Positions 33,320 to 44,494 of a stretch of 64,000 nucleotides of DNA are shown piece by piece. The DNA is taken from positions 6,510,001 to 6,574,000 of the forward strand of contig NZ_CP029192.1 in assembly GCF_008642315.1 (NCBI RefSeq), given 5' to 3'. Under the pieces are notes generated by a model that saw only the letters and a list, made by a program, of their open reading frames with translations, had not been told where the DNA came from and ran no database searches. The stretch's first letter is position 1, and every line of letters begins with the position of its first letter. Origin of the DNA: Streptomyces venezuelae (GTDB lineage: Bacteria > Actinomycetota > Actinomycetes > Streptomycetales > Streptomycetaceae). The position numbers and the translations under genes are program-made.

Positions 33320-35296
33320 TCAGCGGATCGTGATGGTGATCGTCGAGTTCTTGGGCGCCGTGTCGCCGCCGTCCACCGACTGCTTCTTCACCGTGTCCCC
33401 GAAGATCCCCAGCAGGCCGCGGTCCTCGTCGACCTCGAAGCCCGCGCCCTCCAGCTTGTCCTTGGCCTCGTCGACGCTCATCCCGGTGACGTCGGGGACC
33501 TCGACCATCGGCGGGCCCTTGGAGATCGTCAGCTCGACCGTGTCGCCCTCGGCGATCGTCTTGTCGGCCTTGGGCGACTGCGCGGCGACGTTGCCCTTGT
33601 CCTCGTCGGAGTTGACCCGCGACGGGGCGATCTTCACCTTGAGCCCGGCGTCCTCCAGGTCGGCCCGCGCGTCGTCCTCGGACTCGCCGGTGACGTCGGG
33701 GACCTCGACCGGGCGGCCCTTGCTGACGACCAGGGCGACGGCCGAGCCCGCCTTGCGGGTGAAGCCCGCCCGCGGGTCCGTGCTGATCACGGAGCCCTTG
33801 TCGACGGAATGGTCGAAGCTCTTGGTGACCATGCCCGGTTCGAGTCCGGAGTTCTGGAGCTCCTTCTTCGCCTTGGCCAGGGGGATGCCCTTGACGTCGG
33901 GGACCTTCACGGTCTCCGGGCCCAGCGAGATGGTCAGCGTCACGCCGTCGTTCTGCCGGATGCGGTCACCCGATGCCGGGTCGGTCTTCATGACCGTGCC
34001 GCGCTTGTCCGTGTCGCTGTAGGTGCGCTTGATGTCCTTCACGTCGAGCCCGGCGTCGTCGAGCCGCTGCTTCGCCTGCGCCTCGGTCTTGGCGAGGAGC
34101 GGCGGGACCTCCGTGAACTGGCCCGAGTTGATGTACCAGACGCCGGTGCCGATGCCGAGGACGAGCAGGACGCCGGCTATGACCACGAGCGTGCGGCGGC
34201 GCGGGTCGAACCGCCTGCGGGAGGCCCGGCCGGAGTTGGGCGGAGCGGGCGGTCCGGGCGGCGGGGTCGCCAGGATGCTGGTGCGGTTCAGCGCGTCCTC
34301 GCCGCCCGCGCCGTGCCCGCCGCTCCGCTCGCCCTCGGCGGGCAGCGGGAGCTGGACGGCGCGCGCCGCGCGCGGGATGACGCTCGTACGGTCCTCGGAG
34401 CCGTCGTGGTCCGCCGGGTGGGCCTGCGGCGGCACCGCGTCGAGCTGCTCCTCGGTCAGGGCGGCACGCGCCTCCCTGGCCTGGGCGAGGAGCGCCACCG
34501 CGTCGTACGGACGGATGTCGGGATGGCGCGCCGTGGCGGAGGCGACCAGCTCGTCGAGCGCGAACGCGAGGCCGGGGACGGCCGCCGACGGGGGCGGCAC
34601 GTCCTCGTTGAGGTGCTGATAGAGGACCTGGGCGGGGGAGTCCCCGGAGTGCGGCTTGGCGCCGGTCAGCATTTCGTAGAGCACGACCCCGCACGCGTAC
34701 ACGTCCACGCGGGTGTCCGCCGTGCCGTGCTCGATCTGCTCGGGGGCCAGGTAGGAGACGGTGCCGAGGACGGTGCCCGTCGTGTTCGTGACGGTGTCCA
34801 CCGCGCGGACGAGCCCGAAGTCGGCGACCTTCACGCGGCCGTCGTCCCCTATGAGGACGTTCTCCGGCTTCATGTCGCGGTGCACGAAGCCCGCGCGGTG
34901 CGCGGCGCCGAGCGCGGCGAGGACCGGCTCCAGGATGTCGAGCGCGGCCCGCGGCTGCAGCGCCCCGCGCTCGCGCAGCACGTCGCGCAGGGTGCAGCCC
35001 GCGATGTATTCCATCGCGAGGTAGACGTACGACCCGTCCGTGCCCTGGTCGAAGACGCCGACCACGTTCGGGTGGGAGAGGCGGGCCACCGACTTGGCCT
35101 CGCGGATGAAGCGGTCGACGAAGGAGGCGTCCGCCGCCAGCGTCGGATGCATCACCTTGAGCGCGAGCACGCGGTCGAGGCGGGTGTCCACGGCCCGGTA
35201 GACCGTGGCCATCCCGCCGACCGCGATGCGCCCGTCGATGCGGTAACGGCTGTCGAGCAGCTGCCCGACGAGCGGGTCCTGAAGGGTCGTGTCCAC
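33320..35296 (-). CDS. Ser/Thr protein kinase with four PASTA domains (PknL/PkaF-like)
   Basis: 658 residues. Kinase domain 1-280: glycine loop IAVGGMATV, Lys47, HRDMKPEN, DFG and APEQ. A Pro-rich linker, one membrane helix (about 368-390) and four external PASTA repeats follow. The last PASTA ends in TITIR. PASTA kinases sense muropeptides or lipid II and control growth and division. By gene order it matches PknL (Rv2176) of M. tuberculosis, whose substrate Rv2175c has a homologue at 39297. GTG 35296 follows a -10 box by 6 nt. Confidence 0.95.
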   Translation of the reverse strand: MDTTLQDPLVGQLLDSRYRIDGRIAVGGMATVYRAVDTRLDRVLALKVMHPTLAADASFVDRFIREAKSVARLSHPNVVGVFDQGTDGSYVYLAMEYIAGCTLRDVLRERGALQPRAALDILEPVLAALGAAHRAGFVHRDMKPENVLIGDDGRVKVADFGLVRAVDTVTNTTGTVLGTVSYLAPEQIEHGTADTRVDVYACGVVLYEMLTGAKPHSGDSPAQVLYQHLNEDVPPPSAAVPGLAFALDELVASATARHPDIRPYDAVALLAQAREARAALTEEQLDAVPPQAHPADHDGSEDRTSVIPRAARAVQLPLPAEGERSGGHGAGGEDALNRTSILATPPPGPPAPPNSGRASRRRFDPRRRTLVVIAGVLLVLGIGTGVWYINSGQFTEVPPLLAKTEAQAKQRLDDAGLDVKDIKRTYSDTDKRGTVMKTDPASGDRIRQNDGVTLTISLGPETVKVPDVKGIPLAKAKKELQNSGLEPGMVTKSFDHSVDKGSVISTDPRAGFTRKAGSAVALVVSKGRPVEVPDVTGESEDDARADLEDAGLKVKIAPSRVNSDEDKGNVAAQSPKADKTIAEGDTVELTISKGPPMVEVPDVTGMSVDEAKDKLEGAGFEVDEDRGLLGIFGDTVKKQSVDGGDTAPKNSTITITIR

Positions 35297-35302
35297 AGGG
35301 GG

Positions 35303-35308
35303 AGTCTA
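35303..35308 (-). promoter_or_regulatory. -10 box TAGACT of leaderless PASTA kinase gene
   Basis: Minus-strand TAGACT, 6 nt before GTG 35296; no SD. Confidence 0.6.
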
Positions 35309-35398
35309 CGAGCAGCCACCGACACGCCGGTCGGCCCGGGCACGCTCACGGCGCTACTGCAGCCGAGCTGTGACAGGCGACGGCACGGGCCGCCCCGT

Positions 35399-35420
35399 CA
35401 GGGACGCGGGGAACTGCGCG
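35399..35420 (+). repeat. Dispersed repeat, copy 6
   Basis: One-base variant of the core (GGGACGCGGGGAACTGCGCG) between thiG and the kinase gene. Confidence 0.75.
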
Positions 35421-35469
35421 ACAAGCCCCCACCGGCGGTGAGCCGCGAACGGACGGAACCCCGCACCTT

Positions 35470-36487
<1,018 letters not shown>

Positions 36488-36491
<4 letters not shown>

Positions 36492-37702
36492 GCGGGCTGC
36501 TCCGTGTCGTGCTGCGTGCGGGTCGGGGCGGGGATCTCGGGGGACGCGCCGTCGAAGCGGCGCGGGGTGAAGTCGCGTGCCTCGTCCGGGAGCTCGCCGG
36601 TGGTCAGGGCATGCGCCATGACGTCCCCCGTGACGGGCGTCAGGAGGACGCCGTTGCGGTAGTGCCCGGTGGCCAGGTGGAGCCCGGCGAGCCGCGTCGG
36701 GCCGAGCATCGGCGCGTTGTCGGGGGAGCCGGGGCGCAGACCCGCGCGGGTCTCGGTCAGCGGCAGCTCGGTGATGCCGGGCACGAGCTCGTGCGCGTCC
36801 CGCAGGAGTTCGTACACGCCGCCCGCGGTGACCGTGGTGTCCCAGCCGAGCTCCTCGCTGGTCGCGCCGACGACGAGCTCGCCGTTCTCGCGCGGCACGA
36901 GGTAGACGTGGCTGCCGCGCACCACGGCCCGCACGGTGCGGCTCAGGAACGGGGCGTACGCCTTCGGCACCGACAGACGCAGGACCTGGCCCTTCACGGG
37001 GCGCACGGGCGGCAGGACGTCGTCGGGGACGCCCGCGAGGCGGCCGCTGAGGCTGCCCGCCGCGAGGACGGTCAGGCCCGCGGTCAGCTCGGTGCCGTGC
37101 GCGAGGAGGACGCCGTGCGCCCGGTCGCGTACGACCGAGAAGCGCTCCGCCCAGGCGCGGTGGAAGACCACACCGGCCCGCTCGCAGGCCGTCACGAGGG
37201 CGCCCGCGAGCCGGCGCGGGTCGATCTGGTGATCGCCGTCGACCCGCAGCCCGCCGCGCACGCCCGGCGCGAGCATCGGCTCCAGGCGACGGCACTCGCG
37301 GCCGCTCAGCCACTCGGACTCCAGGCCCGAACGCTGTTGCAGGGCGTGCAGTTCGCGCAGGTGGGCGCGGTCGTCGGAGTCCAGCGCGACGGCGAGCGTG
37401 CCGCACGCGCGGTAGCCGAGATCGTGGCCGGTCGCTTCCGTCAGCTCGTCGGCGAAGGCCGGATAGCGCCGCGCGGACGCGATGTTGAGGCCGAGCAGTG
37501 TCTGCTCGCCGTAGTGGAGTTCGGTGACGGCGGCCAGCATGCCCGCCGCGACCTGGGCGGCGCCGCCGCCCGGCTCGGGGTCCACGACCGCCACGGAGAG
37601 TCCGCGCTGCGCGGTCCGCCAGGCCGTGACCAGGCCGATGATGCCGCCTCCGACGATCAGGACGTCGGAGGTGGCGGATGGTGATGTCGTACGTGGATGC
37701 AT
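36488..37702 (-). CDS. thiO: Glycine oxidase ThiO
   Basis: 404 residues, FAD-dependent amine oxidase (DAO fold). GxGxxG near the N-terminus (LIVGGGIIGLVTAW), GGGAAQVAAGMLA, and the C-terminal RAGLRPGSPDNAPMLG. It makes dehydroglycine for thiazole synthesis, as in Bacillus; ThiH, the alternative, is absent here. Translation starts 12 nt after a TPP riboswitch. Confidence 0.95.
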
Positions 37703-37715
37703 GGGCGTCCAGCCC

Positions 37716-37803
37716 CTCCCTTCGCCGGCATGACCCGGATCAGGTTCGTACGGTCGGAGGCCGTCCCAGCCTCCCTCTCAGCCCGGTGCGTCCGGGCTCC
37801 CGC
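37716..37803 (-). ncRNA. TPP riboswitch (THI element) before thiO
   Basis: Minus-strand RNA carries GCTGAGAG (37775-37782) and CCTGATCCGGGTCATGCC (within 37723-37744), the two conserved cores that bind the pyrimidine and pyrophosphate of TPP, closed by a P1 stem whose 3' side is next to GGGAGGGG. No terminator fits before ATG 37702, so control is probably by hiding the ribosome site. A TAGGGT -10 box lies at 37823-37828. Confidence 0.95.
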
Positions 37804-37822
37804 GAGTGCTCTGCACGGGCCA

Positions 37823-37828
37823 CCCTAG
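37823..37828 (-). promoter_or_regulatory. -10 box TAGGGT of the thiOSG operon
   Basis: Minus strand; the RNA would start about 37816, just before the riboswitch aptamer. Confidence 0.6.
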
Positions 37829-37931
37829 CCCGTCGCTTCGCGCGACAGTAGGGGAGCTGTCCGGGTATGGGCGATGACTGTGTGTCAGAGATCTCCCCGA
37901 CCACACCTGAAGGCGGTCTCGACAACCGTCC

Positions 37932-37937
37932 TACAGT
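37932..37937 (+). promoter_or_regulatory. -10 box TACAGT of leaderless flavin reductase gene
   Basis: Ends 6 nt before GTG 37944. Confidence 0.6.
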
Positions 37938-37943
37938 GATCGG

Positions 37944-39233
37944 GTGAGCGAGCAGCAGAGCCAGAGCGAGCAGCAGGGCCGGAGCGAGTGGCACGGCCGG
38001 GGCGAACAGCACGGGCAGGGCGGCAAGCAGCAGCAGGCGGAGCGTCGCGTCGTGATCGTGGGCGCGGGGATGGCCGGCGTGCAGACCGCGGTGGCCCTGC
38101 GCGAGCAGGGCTTCACGGGCCGGGTGACGATCGTCGGCGCCGAGCCGCACCCGCCGTACGACAGGCCGCCGCTGTCCAAGGCGGTGCTGCTCGGCAAGGC
38201 GGAGGGCTCGGCCTTCGACATCGACTTCGAGGCGCTCGGCATCGAGCTGAACCTGGGCCGCGAGGTCACCGGCGTGCGCCCCGCCGACCACGAGCTGGAC
38301 ACCGCGGACGGGCCCGTCGCGTACGACGTCCTGGTCCTCGCGACCGGCGCCGAACCGATTCGCCTGCCCGGCACCGAGGGCATCCCCGGCGTGCACCTCC
38401 TGCGCACCCTGGACGACGCCGAGCGGCTGCGCCCCGTCCTCGCGGGGCAGCACGACGTGGTGGTCGTCGGGGCGGGCTGGATCGGCGCGGAGTTCGCGAC
38501 CGCGGCGCGCGAGGCGGGCTGCTCGGTCACCGTCGTCGAGGCCGCGGGCCGGCCGCTCGCGGGGGCGCTCCCCGAGGAGGTCGCGGCCCCCATGGCGGGC
38601 TGGTACGCGGACTCCGGAGCGGTCCTGCGCACCCACGCGCGCGTGGAGCGCGTCGAACCCGGCGCCGTCGTCCTCTCCGACGGGACCACGCTGCCCGCCA
38701 CCGCCGTCGTCGTCGGCATCGGGGCGCGGCCCGCGACCGGCTGGCTCGCGGACTCCGGCATCGAGCTGGGCGCGCACCGCGAGGTCGTCACCGACGAGGG
38801 CCTGCGCACGTCGGCCCCCGACGTGTACGCGGTCGGGGACTGCTCCTCGTTCCCCTCGGGCCGGTACGGCGAGCGGCTCCTCGTGCACCACTGGGACAAC
38901 GCCCTCCAGGGGCCGCGCACGGTGGCGGCGAACATCATCGGCGAGACCCCGGCCGCGTACGACCCCGTGCCGTACTTCTGGTCGGAGCAGTTCGGCCGCT
39001 TCGTGCAGTACGCGGGTCACCACGCCGGTGCCGACGAGCTGGTGTGGCGCGGGGACCCGGACGGCATGGCCTGGTCGGTGTGCTGGCTGCGGGACGGCGC
39101 CCTGGTCGCGGTCCTCGCCGTGGGCCGCCCCAGGGACCTGGCCCAGGGCCGCCGGCTGATCGAGTCGGGCGCGCGGCTCGACCCGGCGCTGACGGCGGAC
39201 CCGTCGGTGCCGCTCAAGAAGGCGGTGCTGTAG
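37944..39233 (+). CDS. FAD/NAD(P)-dependent ferredoxin-reductase-type oxidoreductase
   Basis: 429 residues. After a 34-residue low-complexity leader (repeats of SEQQ, GRSE, GEQHG) come FAD loop VIVGAGMAGVQTA, YDRPPLSK, NAD loop VVVGAGWIGAEFA and the FAD-closing YAVGDCSSF, then VHHWDNALQGP. These are features of rubredoxin/ferredoxin reductases that pass electrons from NAD(P)H to an iron-sulfur partner. No ferredoxin gene is adjacent. Lies between the thi genes, but no thiamin role is known. Confidence 0.9.
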   Translation: MSEQQSQSEQQGRSEWHGRGEQHGQGGKQQQAERRVVIVGAGMAGVQTAVALREQGFTGRVTIVGAEPHPPYDRPPLSKAVLLGKAEGSAFDIDFEALGIELNLGREVTGVRPADHELDTADGPVAYDVLVLATGAEPIRLPGTEGIPGVHLLRTLDDAERLRPVLAGQHDVVVVGAGWIGAEFATAAREAGCSVTVVEAAGRPLAGALPEEVAAPMAGWYADSGAVLRTHARVERVEPGAVVLSDGTTLPATAVVVGIGARPATGWLADSGIELGAHREVVTDEGLRTSAPDVYAVGDCSSFPSGRYGERLLVHHWDNALQGPRTVAANIIGETPAAYDPVPYFWSEQFGRFVQYAGHHAGADELVWRGDPDGMAWSVCWLRDGALVAVLAVGRPRDLAQGRRLIESGARLDPALTADPSVPLKKAVL

Positions 39234-39284
39234 CGGGGCCCCGCGACGGGACGGTGCCATCCGGTGGCTGTCAGTGGCCGGAGA

Positions 39285-39290
39285 TACCCT
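39285..39290 (+). promoter_or_regulatory. -10 box TACCCT of leaderless Rv2175c-like gene
   Basis: Ends 6 nt before GTG 39297. Confidence 0.6.
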
Positions 39291-39296
39291 TGTCCC

Positions 39297-39662
39297 GTGA
39301 CCGAGATTGACGCAAAGACCGATGCTCTCGTCCCCGAGTGGCTGCACCTCCCCGACATCGCGGAGATGCTCGACATCGAGGTGACCCGCGTGCGCCAGCT
39401 GGTCAAGGAGGGCCAGCTGATCGCCGTGCGCCGCGGTGAGAACCGGGCGCTCCAGGTGCCGGCCGCCTTCATCGACGGCGACAAGGTCGTCAAGGGCCTG
39501 AGCGGCACTCTGACGCTCCTGCGGGACGACGGTTTCTCCGACGAAGAGATGCTCGAATGGCTCTTCACCCCCGACCCGAGCCTGCCCGGCACCCCCGCGC
39601 AGGCGCTGAGCGAGAATCGCGGCACGGAGGTGAAGCGCCGCGCCCAGGCGCTGGCCGTCTGA
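39297..39662 (+). CDS. Rv2175c-like DNA-binding protein (putative kinase substrate)
   Basis: 121 residues: winged helix-turn-helix (LPDIAEMLDIEVTRVRQLVKEGQL), a middle wing (GENRALQVPAAF), VVKGLSGTLTLLRDDGFSDEEMLEWLFTPDPSLPGTP and a final RRAQALAV, all matching M. tuberculosis Rv2175c. That protein is phosphorylated by PknL on an N-terminal Thr, which abolishes DNA binding. Here the short N-terminus carries Thr2 and Thr8. The cognate kinase gene is 4 kb away, separated by the thi genes and a reductase. GTG 39297 lies 6 nt after the -10 box. Confidence 0.88.
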   Translation: MTEIDAKTDALVPEWLHLPDIAEMLDIEVTRVRQLVKEGQLIAVRRGENRALQVPAAFIDGDKVVKGLSGTLTLLRDDGFSDEEMLEWLFTPDPSLPGTPAQALSENRGTEVKRRAQALAV

Positions 39663-39698
39663 CCTGACCACACCATCGAACAACGGGGGGATTTCTCC

Positions 39699-40346
39699 AT
39701 GGCCGCAGACCGGCTCGCCGACGCCCGGCTCTATCTGTGCACGGACGCCCGCAGGCGCCAGGGGGATCTCCCCGAGTTCCTCGACGCCGTCCTCGCGGGC
39801 GGCGTCGACATCGTGCAGCTGCGCGACAAGGGCATGGAGGCCGGCGAGGAGCTGGAGCACCTCCAGGTCTTCGCGGACGCCGCCCGCAGGCACGGCAAGC
39901 TCTTCGCCGTGAACGACCGCGCGGACGTCGCCCACGCCATCGGTGCCGACGTGCTGCACCTCGGCCAGGGCGACCTGCCGGTGCCCGCCGCCCGCGCCAT
40001 CCTCGGCGGCAGCGACGACGTGCTGATCGGCCGCTCCACGCACGCCGAGTCGGAGGCCGCCGCGGCCGCAGTCCAGGAGGGCGTGGACTACTTCTGCACG
40101 GGCCCCTGCTGGCCCACGCCCACCAAGCCGGGCCGGCACGCCCCCGGCCTCGACCTGGTCCGGTACACGGCCTCGCTCGGCACGGACCGCCCCTGGTTCG
40201 CCATCGGTGGCATCGACGCGGGCAACCTCGACGAGGTGCTCGAGGCGGGCGCGCGGCGCGTCGTCGTCGTGCGGGCGATCACCGAGGCCGACGACCCCGG
40301 GGCGGCGGCCGCGGAGTTCGCGAAGCGGCTGCGCAGCGCCGGGTGA
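39699..40346 (+). CDS. thiE: Thiamine-phosphate synthase
   Basis: 215 residues, TIM barrel. Joins hydroxymethylpyrimidine-PP and thiazole phosphate to thiamin phosphate. Motifs [58 protein letters not shown] and AIGGI. It has an SD (GGGGGG) and no riboswitch, unlike the divergent thiOSG operon. Confidence 0.95.
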   Translation: MAADRLADARLYLCTDARRRQGDLPEFLDAVLAGGVDIVQLRDKGMEAGEELEHLQVFADAARRHGKLFAVNDRADVAHAIGADVLHLGQGDLPVPAARAILGGSDDVLIGRSTHAESEAAAAAVQEGVDYFCTGPCWPTPTKPGRHAPGLDLVRYTASLGTDRPWFAIGGIDAGNLDEVLEAGARRVVVVRAITEADDPGAAAAEFAKRLRSAG

Positions 40347-40436
40347 GGCATGCCCGGGAGTGTCCGATCCGTGGACAAGAAACCGGCAAACCGGCCAAAA
40401 CTCCCGGGCCCGGTTGGGGGACCGCCCGTGCCTGGC

Positions 40437-41366
<930 letters not shown>

Positions 41367-41373
41367 AACGGCC

Positions 41374-41391
41374 GTACCCGTACCCGTACCC
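41374..41391 (+). repeat. Hexanucleotide tandem repeat (GTACCC)x3
   Basis: Three exact units right after metF, 30 nt before the next gene. Confidence 0.7.
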
Positions 41392-41420
41392 GCGGGCGGC
41401 CGCAGGGGAGAGGGGCGTAC

Positions 41421-42308
41421 ATGGGCTGGACGGTCCTCTACATCGCGTTCGGATTCGTCGCGCTGTGGCTGCTCGGCGAGGTGCTGCTGCAGTACAAGGC
41501 CAGGCTGCGCTGGCGCCTGCTGGCCTTCGTCGGCTTCCTCGGCGTCGTCGTCGGTGTGCTGATTCCGTCGGTGTGGATCATCGGGCTCGGTGCCATCGCC
41601 TTCGCCACGGGCCAGACGTACGTGACGCTGTCGTTCCGCAAGGGCTTCTCCACCGGCTGGGCGCTCGGCGGTCGGCCCGGCCTGAGCAAGCGCCGCAGGG
41701 CGTCCGGGCGGGACACGACGGCCAAGGAGGAGCCGACGCTTCAGGTCTCCGACCTGGAGTACGAGCAGGTCCCGCCGCCGCCCGCACATGGCCCCGAAAT
41801 CCCCGGCGACGGGGTGTACGAGCCGGAGCCGATGCCCGACGACACCGGCCAGTACGGCGTGTACGACGACGCGGCCTACGCCCCGCCCACCGCGGGCGAC
41901 GCCCACCGCGGCGAAGGCTACGGCTACGACGCGGCGCCCTTCGGCGGCGGCTACGACCAGCAGAACTACGGCTACGACGAAACGGGCGGGCAGCAGTACG
42001 CCGCGTACTCCGACCCGTACATCGGCACGCAGACCTACGGCGCCCGGCAGAGCTACGACACCTACGGCGACCAGCAGCAGTACGCCCCCTACGGAGGCGA
42101 CACGTACAGCGGCGGGCTCGACGGGACGTACAGCGACAGCACGTACACCGACACGCCGCCCGGCGGCGTCTGGGTGCCCCAGCAGCGCACCACCGACGAC
42201 CAGTACAGCGGCGAACTCCCGCCGGAGCAGCACTACCCCTACCAGGGCGGGCACGCGGGCGACCACCACGACGGCTCGGGCTACAACGAGCAGCAGTACC
42301 GCTACTGA
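41421..42308 (+). CDS. Small membrane protein with Tyr/Gln/Gly-rich low-complexity tail
   Basis: 295 residues. Two to three membrane helices in the first 70 residues, a basic patch (KRRRASGR) and then about 185 residues of low complexity holding about 27 Tyr, mostly as GYGYD, QQY, DTYG and PYGG. The tail looks disordered and prion-like, comparable in composition to phase-separating proteins. It could be a cell-surface or cytoplasmic adaptor, or a Tyr-phosphorylation target. No known family was identified. Confidence 0.75.
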   Translation: MGWTVLYIAFGFVALWLLGEVLLQYKARLRWRLLAFVGFLGVVVGVLIPSVWIIGLGAIAFATGQTYVTLSFRKGFSTGWALGGRPGLSKRRRASGRDTTAKEEPTLQVSDLEYEQVPPPPAHGPEIPGDGVYEPEPMPDDTGQYGVYDDAAYAPPTAGDAHRGEGYGYDAAPFGGGYDQQNYGYDETGGQQYAAYSDPYIGTQTYGARQSYDTYGDQQQYAPYGGDTYSGGLDGTYSDSTYTDTPPGGVWVPQQRTTDDQYSGELPPEQHYPYQGGHAGDHHDGSGYNEQQYRY

Positions 42309-42315
42309 ACTCGGG

Positions 42316-43815
42316 TCACTGCGAGCCGCGGAACTCCGGCCCCTCGACGATCAGCCCCGCCACCAGCGTGCCCGACATGCCCGCGTGGGGCAGGCCGCCA
42401 CCGGGGTGGGCCCAGCCGCCGACCGCGAAGAGCCCCGGCAGACGGGTGCTGTTGGACGGCTGCAGGAGCCTCCCGCCGGCCGCGGCGAGCGCCGGAGCGG
42501 GGACGGCGCCGCCGTGCGCGCCGGTGGCCTCCGCGACATCGGCGGGGGTGCGGACCTCGTGCCACAGCAGACGGCTCCGCAGCTCAGGGACCACGGCCTC
42601 GGCGCGGGTGATCACCCGCTGCACGTCCTCGGCGGTGACCTCCAGGTGGGCGGGGACCGTCGCCGTGAGCGTCACCGCCTCGTGCGCGGCGTCCGGCGTC
42701 AGCTCCGGGTCGTCGGGGCGCAGCACCGAGAGCGTGGGGGAGGCGGGCAGTCCGGGCCGCTCGCCGAAGAGACGGCCGAGCTCGTCCTGACGGTCGGCCG
42801 AGTGCAGCACCGTGCGCAACGGGGTGCCCTCGGGGCGCGCGCCGGACAGGGCCAGGAAGATCGTCAGACGGCTCGGCAGACCGGAACGCGCCGGAACGTC
42901 ACCCTCCGCCCGTATGTTCACACCGGACAGCATCCCGTCCAGAACCGAGGGCGCGACACCGGCGACCACGAAGTCCGCGTCCGCGGTGGTGCCGTCCGCG
43001 AGCTCCACGCCCGCCGCTTTGCCGTCCTTCTCGACGATCCGCGTCACCGCGGCCCCGAACACGAACTCGACCCGCCGGGCCACGCACCGCTCGTACACCG
43101 CGCGGGCCAGGGCACGCATGCCGCCCCGCGCCGACCAGGTGCCGAACGTCTGCTCCAGGTAGGGCAGGATCGCGGCGCTCGCCGGAGTCGTACGGGGATC
43201 GAGGCCCTGTGCCAGCGCGAACTGCTCCAGCAGCGCGACGAGGCGTGCGTCACCGCCCAGTTCCAGCTCGCCGACCTCGCCGAGCGTGGCCGCCCTGCGC
43301 TCGCGGCGCAGCAGGCGCTTCAGCGGCACCGAGGGGTAGGGCTCGCGCTCGGCGAGCACCTCCCAGTTCGGCCACAGGGGCTCTTCGAGGAGGGGGCGAC
43401 GGGTGCGGTCCCAGGCCTCCCTGGCACGGTTCATGAACGCCGACCAGCGTGCGCCCGCGCCCGCGCCGAGAGCCGTGTCCAGGGCCTCGCCCACCCCGGC
43501 GCGCGAGGCGTTCGGCAGGTCGGCCGTCGTGCCGTCCGCGAAGACGTGGCGCACGGCGGGCTCCACCTGGGACAGCTCGACGCACTTCTCCAGGGGCTCC
43601 TTGCCCGTCTTGACGAACAAGTCGCGGTACACCGCGGGGAGGTGCAGCAGCCCCGGGCCCGTGTCGAAGGAGAAGCCGTCCCGCGCCACGCGGCCCACCG
43701 CGCCGCCGAACGTCTGCCCGCGTTCGTACACCACCACCCGGTGGCCCGCGACGGCCAGCCGGGCGGCCGCCGACATCGCGCCGAGACCTGCCCCGATCAC
43801 CACAATCCGTGCCAT
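42316..43815 (-). CDS. CrtI-like FAD-dependent oxidoreductase (phytoene desaturase family)
   Basis: 499 residues. N-terminal FAD loop VVIGAGLGAMSAAARLA, GRVARDGFSFDTGPGLLHLP, and the C-terminal GGWAHPGGGLPHAGMSG, which close around FAD in CrtI enzymes. It dehydrogenates, isomerises or saturates polyprenyl or carotenoid substrates, but no other carotenoid gene is adjacent. ATG 43815 lies 7 nt after a TAAAGT box. Ends 7 nt from the convergent Tyr-rich gene. Confidence 0.87.
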   Translation of the reverse strand: MARIVVIGAGLGAMSAAARLAVAGHRVVVYERGQTFGGAVGRVARDGFSFDTGPGLLHLPAVYRDLFVKTGKEPLEKCVELSQVEPAVRHVFADGTTADLPNASRAGVGEALDTALGAGAGARWSAFMNRAREAWDRTRRPLLEEPLWPNWEVLAEREPYPSVPLKRLLRRERRAATLGEVGELELGGDARLVALLEQFALAQGLDPRTTPASAAILPYLEQTFGTWSARGGMRALARAVYERCVARRVEFVFGAAVTRIVEKDGKAAGVELADGTTADADFVVAGVAPSVLDGMLSGVNIRAEGDVPARSGLPSRLTIFLALSGARPEGTPLRTVLHSADRQDELGRLFGERPGLPASPTLSVLRPDDPELTPDAAHEAVTLTATVPAHLEVTAEDVQRVITRAEAVVPELRSRLLWHEVRTPADVAEATGAHGGAVPAPALAAAGGRLLQPSNSTRLPGLFAVGGWAHPGGGLPHAGMSGTLVAGLIVEGPEFRGSQ

Positions 43816-43822
43816 GCCAGGG

Positions 43823-43828
43823 ACTTTA
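43823..43828 (-). promoter_or_regulatory. -10 box TAAAGT of leaderless CrtI-like gene
   Basis: Minus strand, 7 nt before ATG 43815; supports this start over GTG 43839. Confidence 0.6.
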
Positions 43829-43861
43829 TCGGCAGCCACTGACAGCCGGGGCGGCGGCCGG

Positions 43862-44494
43862 TCAGGGCGGCGGCGCCCCCGCCCGCTCCGCGAGGCGCTT
43901 CTCCTCGCGCCGCTGCGCCCTGCGCCGCAGGAACCGGCGGATCCGCGAGACGAGGAAGAACAGCAGGAGAAGCCCGATCACCAGCAGCACCGCCGCGATG
44001 ATCGCCGCGGCCTCCGGGTAGAACATCGCGAAGCTGATGAGGCCGCCGACCCCGAGATCCTCGGCCGTGCTCATCGCGAAGTTGCTGAACGGCTCCGGCG
44101 ACGTGTTGATCGCCATCCGCGTCCCCGACTTCACCGCATGGCTGGCCAGCGCGGTCGTACCGCCCACCGCGCCCGCCGCCAGATCCGAGAGGGACCCGGT
44201 CTGACCCGCGAGGAGCGCCCCCACCACGGCGCCGGACACCGGCCGGATCACGGTGTGCACGGTGTCCCAGACCGAGTCGACGTACGGGATCTTGTCGGCG
44301 ACGGCCTCGCACAGGAAGAGCACGCCGGCCGCGATCAGGACGTCGGGCCGCTGGAGCGCCTCGGGGACCTCGTCGCTCACACCGGTCGCGCCGAAGATGC
44401 CGAGCAGCAGGACCACGGCGTACGCGTTGATCCCGCTGGCCCAGCCGCTGGTGAACACCAGGGGGAGTACGGACACGGACGTGATCGTAACCAT
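43862..44494 (-). CDS. DUF4126 membrane protein
   Basis: 210 residues with about five membrane helices, including GWASGINAYAVVLLLGIFG, LIAAGVLFLCEAVADKIPYVD and the final VLLVIGLLLLFFLVSRIRR followed by a basic tail. The acidic/aromatic loop EAVADKIPYVDSVWDTVHT is the family hallmark. Function unknown. ATG 44494 sits 5 nt after a TACGTT box, a weaker leaderless candidate. Confidence 0.8.
   Translation of the reverse strand: MVTITSVSVLPLVFTSGWASGINAYAVVLLLGIFGATGVSDEVPEALQRPDVLIAAGVLFLCEAVADKIPYVDSVWDTVHTVIRPVSGAVVGALLAGQTGSLSDLAAGAVGGTTALASHAVKSGTRMAINTSPEPFSNFAMSTAEDLGVGGLISFAMFYPEAAAIIAAVLLVIGLLLLFFLVSRIRRFLRRRAQRREEKRLAERAGAPPP

Noticed and set aside
42316..43815. A carotenoid cluster around the CrtI-like gene
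   Set aside because: No phytoene synthase, prenyl synthase or cyclase gene nearby; the substrate therefore stays open.
43816..43839. Upstream GTG start of the CrtI-like gene
   Set aside because: It lies upstream of a TAAAGT -10 box 7 nt before ATG 43815, so a transcript from that promoter would exclude it.
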